This document shows positions 1 through 5,557 of a stretch of DNA of 14,310 bases, one piece after another. The notes under the pieces are model-generated. The model had not been told where the DNA came from, searched no databases, and was given only the letters and a program-made list of their open reading frames with translations. Made by a program: the position numbers and the translations under genes. The stretch covers positions 1 through 14,310 of the forward strand of contig URTA01000061.1 in assembly GCA_900550645.1 (NCBI GenBank), read 5' to 3'. Within the stretch, counting starts at the first letter, position 1. Each line of letters opens with the position of its first letter. The stretch is from an uncultured Porphyromonadaceae bacterium (GTDB lineage: Bacteria > Bacteroidota > Bacteroidia > Bacteroidales > Muribaculaceae).

Positions 1-310
1 CTGAAAACGAGGAGGAAAAATAATCGAACAGGCGGTGAGCGCGTCGCTCGGAGAGCCGGCGGTTGATAGCCTCCGAACCCTCGGGCGATGCCGCACCGAT
101 TACATCCACTTTGCGCAACTCGAGTATAGAGTCGCCGTCCACAGTCCTCAGGCTGTCGGCGATCCGCTGCAGAGCATCGCGGTTGGCGCGGAAATCCAAA
201 TCGAGCTTGGACTGGCTCTGCCGGAAGTGGATCTTGACAGAATCACTGATAACAGAGGCGGAAAGGCATCCCGCAGCCGTCAGTAGCGATATGAAGGCAA
301 GACTTCTCAT
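1..310 (-). CDS. OmpA-like envelope protein, N-terminal part (truncated by contig end)
   Basis: An open frame starts at ATG 310 and runs without a stop off the left end, giving 103 residues. Residues 1-19 look like a signal peptide, with a short hydrophobic stretch (LAFISLLTAAG). Cys15 follows AAG, which is only a weak lipobox, so a lipoprotein is possible but not convincing. Residues 25-98 resemble the Bacteroidales form of the OmpA-like domain: VKIHFRQSQSKLD near the start, then GAASPEG (72-78) and NRRLSERRA (83-91), matching the family pattern of a Gly-rich turn followed by N..LS.RRA. In the family this fold binds peptidoglycan or anchors outer-membrane proteins, so a periplasmic or outer-membrane role is inferred. 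The domain lies directly behind the signal peptide. The leader upstream is A-rich and has no Shine-Dalgarno sequence, which is normal in Bacteroidetes. The C-terminal part is unknown. Confidence 0.72.
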   Translation of the reverse strand, partial: MRSLAFISLLTAAGCLSASVISDSVKIHFRQSQSKLDLDFRANRDALQRIADSLRTVDGDSILELRKVDVIGAASPEGSEAINRRLSERRAHRLFDYFSSSFS

Positions 311-585
311 GACTTGATTGTCTGTTTTGTTTTGTCGGTTATTGTCATGTTTTGTGGCTCAGGGGGGTGGCTTCAATTTGTAAGTCTCTGCCGCATCCCA
401 GGCTTGTGAGCAAATCTCGTAGTAGACACATGTGAGCAACAGTTTCGTTGATTGCTTGGCTTGAGATTGCAATCAGAAGTTTCAGGTCGAAGCATCGTTC
501 GCACATACAAACTGACCGCTCAGGGCATGGTTTATACCGTGATTTACGCCGCGAAATTACAACAAACCTTTGAGACTACCCCCAA

Positions 586-619
586 GTGTTAAATTTCCAT
601 AACGTAGAAAATTTAACAC
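586..619. repeat. Perfect 11-bp inverted repeat, possible operator
   Basis: GTGTTAAATTT (586-596) is repeated as its exact reverse complement AAATTTAACAC (609-619) with a 12-nt spacer. The A+T-rich stem has no T-tract on either side, so it does not look like an intrinsic terminator. A two-fold symmetric site of this size in a non-coding region suits a dimeric DNA-binding regulator. It lies about 275 nt upstream of the OmpA-like gene start, which is rather far for a simple operator. No particular regulator can be named. Confidence 0.55.
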
Positions 620-1024
620 ACGCTGGACGGTGCAAAATCGCGGCATAGAAAGCTGACAAACAGCCAGTTGCATCATGATAAGATATTTTTAGACCACTCC
701 GTCACAAAGACGATATTTCCCCCTGGAAAATTCAAGGTCATTAGCGCAGTCACGCACATCCACCCCCAACGACCATGATGAAAACAATTCACGCAGCGAG
801 TACGCACGGAACATCGCCACGTAAATTGTTGTTAACGCGAGTTCGGGGCAAGAAATGGAACTTATAGGTCAATTTTTTCTTGAGAACTGATACTTCAGCT
901 GCGCAGATTGATTATTACCCCAAGCCTGGAGAAGCTGGCTTTTTAGAGGATGCGTCAGTGCGGGTGCGGCGTGCGGATTATCGAAGTTTACTAGCCTGAA
1001 TTTTGTCATTTACCGAAGTTCGTG

Positions 1025-1060
1025 AAATAAAAGCGCGTCTCGCGAATGACGAGCCGCGCT
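1025..1060 (-). terminator. Intrinsic terminator of the DUF177-rpmF-fabH-era-der unit
   Basis: Read on the minus strand, AGCGCG, one mismatch and CTCG form a 10-pair interrupted stem with CGAG and CGCGCT around a 7-nt loop (1043-1049). The stem is followed directly by TTTTATTT (1032 down to 1025). A GC-rich stem with a U-rich tail is the standard Rho-independent form. It lies 139 nt beyond the der stop codon, and no other minus-strand gene lies between. Confidence 0.85.
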
Positions 1061-1198
1061 GTATGGGTAAACAGTATGTGTGGAGTCTCTTTGTCTATGG
1101 CAAGGTCATCGGGATTCAGCGTGATGCGTCCGCATATCTGACTGCCTGGCTGTGTTTTGTCTTGTCTTGTCTTGGCGGAGCGAGTCGAGGACGGGCGG

Positions 1199-2515
1199 CT
1201 ATTTTTCGCGCATGAAGATGGCGATGGGCGTGCCGGTGAACTCCCACTGGCTGCGTATCTTGTTCTCCAAAAAGCGGCGGTAGGGCTCTTTGACCCACTG
1301 CGGCAGGTTGCAGAAGAATACGAAGGTCGGTATGATGGAGTCTTTGAGCATCGTCACATACTTGATTTTCACGAATTTGCCTTTGTTGGAGGGGGGCGGA
1401 GTAATGGCTATCTGCTCGAGCATGTAGGTGTTGAGCTGCGAGGTGGGGACGGTGCGGCGGCGGTTGGCATATACCTGCGCTGCTGTCTCGAGCACCTTGA
1501 ATATGCGCTGCTTGGTGAGCGCGGAGGTGAAGAGGATGGGGAAGTCGGTGAAGGGGGCGAACTTCTGCCGTATCGCGTCTTCGAAGTGCTTCTGCGCGGT
1601 GACTGACTTGTCGCTGGCCAGGTCCCATTTGTTGACGCATACTACCAGCCCCTTGCGGTTGCGCTGCACCAGTGAGTATATGTTTGCGTCCTGCCCCTCA
1701 ATGCCGCGTGTTGCGTCGATCATGAGTATGCACACGTCGCTGGCCTCGATGGAGCGTATGGAGCGTATCACGGAGTAATACTCGATGTCCTCGTTGACTT
1801 TCTGCTTGCGGCGTATGCCGGCGGTGTCTACGAGGTAGAAGTCGAACCCGAATTTGTTGTAGCGGTGGTATATTGAGTCGCGTGTTGTGCCGGCGATGTC
1901 GGTGACGATGTGCCGTTCCTCGCCGATGAATGCGTTGATGAGCGAGGATTTGCCTACGTTTGGGCGGCCGACTATTGCGAATTTGGGTATGTTTTCCTCC
2001 AGGTCGCTGTCGTCGTCCTTCTGCGGCATGTCGCGTACTATCTCGTCGAGGAGGTCGCCTGTTCCGGAGCCGTTGGCTGCGGAGACTTCGAAGGGGTCGC
2101 CCAGCCCGAGTGCGTAGAACTCTGCCACGTTGTATCGGGCATCGCCGATGTCCTCCTTGTTGGCGACTACGATTACGGGCTTCTTGGAGCGGCGGAGTAT
2201 GGCCGCCACGTGGTCGTCGAGGTCGGTAACGCCGTTTGAGGCATCTACGACGAACAGGATCACGTCTGCCTCTTCGATAGCGATGTGCACTTGCTTGTTT
2301 ATCTCGCCTTCGAAAATGTCTTCGGAGTTGACTACCCAGCCGCCGGTGTCAACGATAGAAAATTCCTGGCCGTTCCAGTCTACTTTGCCGTACTGGCGGT
2401 CTCGTGTGGTGCCGGCGGTCGGGTCTACGATAGCGCGGCGAGTCTGCGTCAACCGGTTGAACAATGTCGATTTCCCGACATTGGGCCGGCCTACTATTGC
2501 TATAAGTCTGCTCAT
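1199..2515 (-). CDS. der: Ribosome biogenesis GTPase Der (EngA), double GTPase
   Basis: Der is an essential GTPase with two G domains in tandem that binds the 50S subunit during late assembly. Both domains are complete in this 438-residue protein, the usual length. Domain 1 has the P-loop GRPNVGKST (9-17), TTRD (36-39), DTGG (56-59) and NKED (119-122). An acidic linker (about 165-176) leads to domain 2 with GRPNVGKSS (183-191), TTRD (210-213), DTAG (230-233) and NKWD (295-298). The last 80 or so residues form the KH-like domain that contacts rRNA. The ATG start gives the normal N-terminus MSRLIAIVGRPNVG. It is the last gene of its unit, 35 nt downstream of era, which fits joint control of small- and large-subunit assembly factors. 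No odd residues were seen in the GTPase motifs. Confidence 0.97.
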   Translation of the reverse strand: MSRLIAIVGRPNVGKSTLFNRLTQTRRAIVDPTAGTTRDRQYGKVDWNGQEFSIVDTGGWVVNSEDIFEGEINKQVHIAIEEADVILFVVDASNGVTDLDDHVAAILRRSKKPVIVVANKEDIGDARYNVAEFYALGLGDPFEVSAANGSGTGDLLDEIVRDMPQKDDDSDLEENIPKFAIVGRPNVGKSSLINAFIGEERHIVTDIAGTTRDSIYHRYNKFGFDFYLVDTAGIRRKQKVNEDIEYYSVIRSIRSIEASDVCILMIDATRGIEGQDANIYSLVQRNRKGLVVCVNKWDLASDKSVTAQKHFEDAIRQKFAPFTDFPILFTSALTKQRIFKVLETAAQVYANRRRTVPTSQLNTYMLEQIAITPPPSNKGKFVKIKYVTMLKDSIIPTFVFFCNLPQWVKEPYRRFLENKIRSQWEFTGTPIAIFMREK

Positions 2516-2550
2516 AGTGTGTGTATGGTGGTGTGATATTATGCTGTTTC

Positions 2551-3462
2551 TTATTCTATGTAGCCGAATGCGCGTAGCTTGTTCTCACGGTTTCGCCAGT
2601 CTTTCTCGACTTTGACGAACAGCTCGAGGTACACTTTCTTGTCGAAGAACCGCTCGATGTCAGCGCGGGCTTCCATGCCTACTCGTTTGATTTTCGCGCC
2701 TCCGCGCCCTATTATGATGCCTTTCTGGCTGTCGCGCTCCACGTAGATGACTGCCATAATGTGTATGCTCTTTTCTTTTTCGTCAAATTTCTCGACGAGG
2801 ACTTCGGTGCTGTACGGGATTTCCTTGTCGTAGTCGAGGAGGAGCTTTTCGCGTATGATTTCGGTGACGAAGAAGCGTGCGGGCTTGTCTGTGAGCGCGT
2901 CCTTCCCGAAGAAGGGGGGCGATACGGGGAGCAGCTCGACGATGCGAGCCTTGAGGTTGTCCACGTTGAAATGCTCCTTTGCGCTTGTTGGGAATATGGC
3001 AGCCCCGGGGAGCCGCTGTTGCCAGCGTTCCATGATTTTCTCGAGGTCTTCATTGCCTTTCAGCAGGTCGATCTTGTTGATTACCAGCAGTACGGGTACT
3101 TTCTCGGCTGCCACGCGGTCGAGGTACTCCTTGTTCTTCTCGGGGTCTTCGACCACGTCGGTGACGTACAGGAGTATGTCTGCGTCGGTGAGTGCGCCTT
3201 CGGAGAACTCGAGCATCGACTCCTGTAGCTTGTACTTTGGCTTCAGCACGCCCGGGGTGTCTGAATAGACTATCTGGTATTCGGGGGTGTTGACGATGCC
3301 CATGATGCGGTGTCGTGTGGTCTGCGCCTTGGCGGTTATGATTGAGATGCGCTCGCCCACGAGGTCGTTCATCAGCGTGGATTTGCCCACGTTGGGGTTG
3401 CCGACTATGTTGACAAAGCCGGCGCGGTGCTGCGGTTCTGTTGCGTTGTTCTGTGCTTCCAT
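2551..3462 (-). CDS. era: GTPase Era, 30S subunit assembly factor
   Basis: Era is a GTPase that binds the 3' end of 16S rRNA and helps mature the 30S subunit. The 303-residue protein has the complete Era layout: P-loop GNPNVGKS (21-28), QTTRH (47-51), DTPG (68-71), NKID (129-132) and the SAK motif (160-162). A C-terminal KH domain carries the RNA-binding loop GRGG (252-255) and the usual VKVEKDWR sequence near residue 283. The short N-terminal extension (MEAQNNATEPQHRAG) before the first strand is typical of Bacteroidetes versions. It lies between fabH (118-nt gap) and der (35-nt gap) on the same strand. The larger gap upstream could hold a processing site or weak terminator. Confidence 0.97.
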   Translation of the reverse strand: MEAQNNATEPQHRAGFVNIVGNPNVGKSTLMNDLVGERISIITAKAQTTRHRIMGIVNTPEYQIVYSDTPGVLKPKYKLQESMLEFSEGALTDADILLYVTDVVEDPEKNKEYLDRVAAEKVPVLLVINKIDLLKGNEDLEKIMERWQQRLPGAAIFPTSAKEHFNVDNLKARIVELLPVSPPFFGKDALTDKPARFFVTEIIREKLLLDYDKEIPYSTEVLVEKFDEKEKSIHIMAVIYVERDSQKGIIIGRGGAKIKRVGMEARADIERFFDKKVYLELFVKVEKDWRNRENKLRAFGYIE

Positions 3463-3498
3463 TTAGGTTTTGTTTTACGGGCGCGAGTCCCTGGAGGT

Positions 3499-3525
3499 AA
3501 AAAAGCGATGAGGACTCCGCCGCTT
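3499..3525 (-). terminator. Weak hairpin with T6 between fabH and era (possible attenuator)
   Basis: On the minus strand AAGCG (3525-3521) pairs with CGCTT (3507-3503) around a 13-nt loop and runs into a T-tract of six (3504-3499). The stem has only five pairs, two of them A-T, so termination would be partial at best. It could lower era-der expression relative to fabH, but this is speculative. Confidence 0.25.
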
Positions 3526-3580
3526 GTTTTCCAAGTGCCGGAAGTCCCCATTAAAAATCTTGTCAGCGACGTGCAGCGAG

Positions 3581-4573
3581 TCAGTTTTTGGGGTCGAATC
3601 CCCAGATGAGATACATTGCGCCCCAGGTAAATCCCGCTCCGAAAGCCGTCAGCATAATCTTGTCACCCTTGTGCAAACGGTTTTTGAACTCGTCGAGGCA
3701 GAGGGGTATGGAAGCGGCGGAAGTGTTTCCGTACTTCTGTATGTTGATTAGGACTTTAGCGGGGTCTATCTTGATTCGGTCGCTTATCGCGTCGATGATG
3801 CGGAGGTTTGCCTGATGCGGGACGAGCCAGTCGATTGTGTCGTTGGTGAGGTTGTTTTTCTTCATCACCGACACAGTAGATGATAGCATGTCGCGGACGG
3901 CGTTCTTGTAAACGACGCGGCCTTCCTGATAGACGAAATGCTCGTGAGCATCGACGGTTTCGTGCGAAGCGGGCTTGACGGAGCCTCCGGCAATCATTAT
4001 AAGGTTGTGCAGTCCTGAGCCGTCCACATGGAACTCGCCGTCGATAACGCCGACGTTTTCGTCGGTCGGCTCAACGAGGACAGCGCCGGCAGCGTCTCCG
4101 AACAGAGGGCAGGTTGCGCGGTCTGTATAGTCGGTCATGCTGGACATCTTTTCCGCCGCCACTACAATGACCTTGCGGTATATCCCGGCCTCGATGTATG
4201 CGCGAGCAGCCTGCATTGAAACGATAAATCCGGCACAGGCGGCCTGGATGTCGTAGGCGTAAGCCCGTTCCATTCCGCACTCGTGCGCAATCACGGAAGC
4301 AGTCGAGGGGAAGCGGTAATCCGGGTTTGACGTGGCGCAGATGAGCAGTTCCACGTCTTCGGGTTTTGTGCCGGTTTCTTCGAGCAGCTTCGAGACAGCC
4401 TTAATGCCGAGGAAACTCGAGCCTTTACCCTCCTCGCGGAGGATATGCCGCTCCTTTATTCCGACGCGGGTAGTGATCCACTCGTCGTTGGTGTCCACCA
4501 TTTTGGAGAGCATTTCGTTGTCCAGTATATCCTCCGGGACATAAGAGGCTATGCCGCTGATTTTCGCATTCAT
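3581..4573 (-). CDS. fabH: Beta-ketoacyl-ACP synthase III (FabH)
   Basis: FabH condenses acetyl-CoA or a branched acyl-CoA with malonyl-ACP and starts each round of type II fatty acid synthesis in the cytosol. The 330-residue protein has the full catalytic triad in its normal context: Cys113 in AACAGF, His253 in PHQAN and Asn283 in GNTSAAS. These correspond to Cys112, His244 and Asn274 of the E. coli enzyme. TRVGIKER (35-42) and the C-terminal GAGFTWGA are also family signatures. The ATG start gives the usual opening MNAKISGIASYVPE. It follows rpmF, as in the conserved yceD-rpmF-plsX-fabH cluster of other bacteria, but plsX is absent here and a 155-nt spacer takes its place. Starter preference, straight or branched, cannot be told from the sequence. 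Confidence 0.97.
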   Translation of the reverse strand: MNAKISGIASYVPEDILDNEMLSKMVDTNDEWITTRVGIKERHILREEGKGSSFLGIKAVSKLLEETGTKPEDVELLICATSNPDYRFPSTASVIAHECGMERAYAYDIQAACAGFIVSMQAARAYIEAGIYRKVIVVAAEKMSSMTDYTDRATCPLFGDAAGAVLVEPTDENVGVIDGEFHVDGSGLHNLIMIAGGSVKPASHETVDAHEHFVYQEGRVVYKNAVRDMLSSTVSVMKKNNLTNDTIDWLVPHQANLRIIDAISDRIKIDPAKVLINIQKYGNTSAASIPLCLDEFKNRLHKGDKIMLTAFGAGFTWGAMYLIWGFDPKN

Positions 4574-4728
4574 CTTATTCAGGTATGATACAGTATTAGT
4601 AATTAGTAATGATGTAACAAGCGGGAGCGGCAGAAAGTTGACGTAGGGCGGTCAAATGCCTGCATACACTCCGCGCCGGCAGCATCATCCACTACATCGG
4701 CTGCGTTCCGTCACGGACGCTGCTGTCT

Positions 4729-4911
4729 TTACGCTTCCGCCTTCTCGATAGCTACCTTTCCGCGGTAGTAGCCACATTCACCGCATACGGTGTGGTAAAC
4801 GTGCCATGCGCCGCAGTTGGGGCAAAGTGCGAGTGTAGGAACAAGTGCGTGGTCGTGTGAACGACGTTTCGCTGTGCGGGTATGCGATTGTCTGCGTTTA
4901 GGATGTGCCAT
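4729..4911 (-). CDS. rpmF: 50S ribosomal protein L32
   Basis: A 60-residue basic protein with the typical L32 start MAHPKRRQSHTRTAKRRSH, followed by a zinc ribbon whose four cysteines are all present: Cys30-Pro-Asn-Cys33 and Cys43-Gly-Glu-Cys46. It is therefore the zinc-binding form rather than a cysteine-free copy made under zinc shortage. L32 sits in the large ribosomal subunit near domain structures formed late in assembly. It lies 26 nt behind the DUF177 gene, the same pairing as yceD-rpmF in E. coli, and is followed by fabH. The spacing and the shared strand suggest one transcript. Confidence 0.97.
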   Translation of the reverse strand: MAHPKRRQSHTRTAKRRSHDHALVPTLALCPNCGAWHVYHTVCGECGYYRGKVAIEKAEA

Positions 4912-4937
4912 TTTTATAGTCTTTAATTTGTTATTAT

Positions 4938-5435
4938 TCAGTCTATTGAGTTGTCTTCCTGCTCTTCGCTGTCATCAACAGCTCCGGCGGTATGTTCGCC
5001 CAGCCGAGCCATCATCTCGGGGTTGCATTCGCCTTCGGCGTGTACCTTGTGCAGCGGTATGCACAGGGCGAGCGTCGTGTAGACTATCGGCGCGACGTCG
5101 AGGTGTGTCTGGCTCTGCGGCAGCACGAGCAGGTCGTCTCGGGAATCGTCGTAATCCTCGCCGTAGCGCACCGTCATGCGGTATTCCGTATCCACGGGTA
5201 CTTCCACGTCGTCGAGGCAGCGGTCGCACGGCACGGCGAGGCTGCCGTGGCACGAGAATGTCACCTCGTAGCTGCCGTTGCGGTAGTCCACGGTCATGCG
5301 GACATCCACGCATGCGGCAGTGACATCTTCATTTTCCATCATGCGGAACAATGAGGTGTCACACTTGAAGTCTTGCACAAATCTCCCTTCGGGAAGCGAT
5401 GCAAGGCTCAGGTCGTATTGCGAAATTTTTCCCAA
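4938..5435 (-). CDS. DUF177 / YceD-like protein (23S rRNA accumulation)
   Basis: A member of the DUF177 family, whose E. coli member YceD is needed for normal 23S rRNA levels. The family hallmark is the C-x2-C motif in a PCDRCLD context, about residues 70-73 from this start. The C-terminus is very acidic (DDSEEQEDNS). The next gene is rpmF, the most conserved neighbour of this family. The frame is open from TTG 5465, but I place the start at TTG 5435. That codon gives LGKISQYDL, aligning with the usual MGK-type N-terminus, and it has GGAGAG (5447-5442) six bases upstream. The TTG at 5465 lies inside the promoter -7 box, so it should not be transcribed. Length is then 165 residues. The family call is strong and the exact start moderately so. 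Confidence 0.88.
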   Translation of the reverse strand: MGKISQYDLSLASLPEGRFVQDFKCDTSLFRMMENEDVTAACVDVRMTVDYRNGSYEVTFSCHGSLAVPCDRCLDDVEVPVDTEYRMTVRYGEDYDDSRDDLLVLPQSQTHLDVAPIVYTTLALCIPLHKVHAEGECNPEMMARLGEHTAGAVDDSEEQEDNSID

Positions 5436-5441
5436 TCTCAA

Positions 5442-5447
5442 CTCTCC
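5442..5447 (-). promoter_or_regulatory. Shine-Dalgarno sequence for the DUF177 gene
   Basis: GGAGAG lies six bases before the TTG at 5435. Clear Shine-Dalgarno sequences are uncommon in Bacteroidetes, and this one helps choose the downstream TTG over the one at 5465. Confidence 0.5.
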
Positions 5448-5462
5448 GTTAAAAAAGTGCCA

Positions 5463-5496
5463 CAAAGTTAGTCAGTTTATCCCTATCTACCAACAA
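5463..5496 (-). promoter_or_regulatory. Bacteroidetes housekeeping promoter for the DUF177-rpmF-fabH-era-der unit
   Basis: On the minus strand TTGTTG (5496-5491) is followed after exactly 20 nt by TAACTTTG (5470-5463), a perfect match to the Bacteroidetes -7 consensus TAnnTTTG with a -33 TTG at the normal spacing. An A7 run just upstream (5514-5508) could act as an UP-like element. The expected transcription start is about 5455-5458, giving a leader of roughly 20 nt. Confidence 0.82.
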
Positions 5497-5557
5497 CTGT
5501 CGCGACTTTTTTTGTCTGAACCCGATTAAATTATGTTATACAACATGTTTTGCCCTG

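Larger units (their letters stand above)
311..1198. other. Long gene-free stretch between der and the OmpA-like gene
   Basis: About 890 nt with no convincing reading frame on either strand and visibly more A+T than the flanking genes. It contains the der operon terminator (1025-1060) and a perfect inverted repeat (586-619). It also holds a weak plus-strand stem followed by T's (AAGCC 922-926 pairing with GGCTT 937-941) and three tandem TTGTC units (1157-1171). The part next to 310 must hold the promoter and leader of the OmpA-like gene, but I see no clean TAnnTTTG box on the minus strand there. I see no tRNA, rRNA or recognisable riboswitch. A small RNA cannot be excluded by eye. Confidence 0.6.

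Noticed and set aside
922..945. AAGCC/GGCTT stem followed by T's on the plus strand
   Set aside because: The stem has five pairs with a 10-nt loop, and there is no plus-strand gene for it to terminate.
1003..1215. A 70-codon plus-strand frame starting at TTG (MSFTEVREIKARL...)
   Set aside because: It spans the der terminator hairpin, runs into the 3' end of der, has no clear ribosome binding site and matches no family I know.
3590..3603. GGGG-TCGAAT-CCCC, looking like the T-arm of a tRNA
   Set aside because: It is the reverse complement of the last fabH codons (GFDPKN). No acceptor, D or anticodon arm is present around it.
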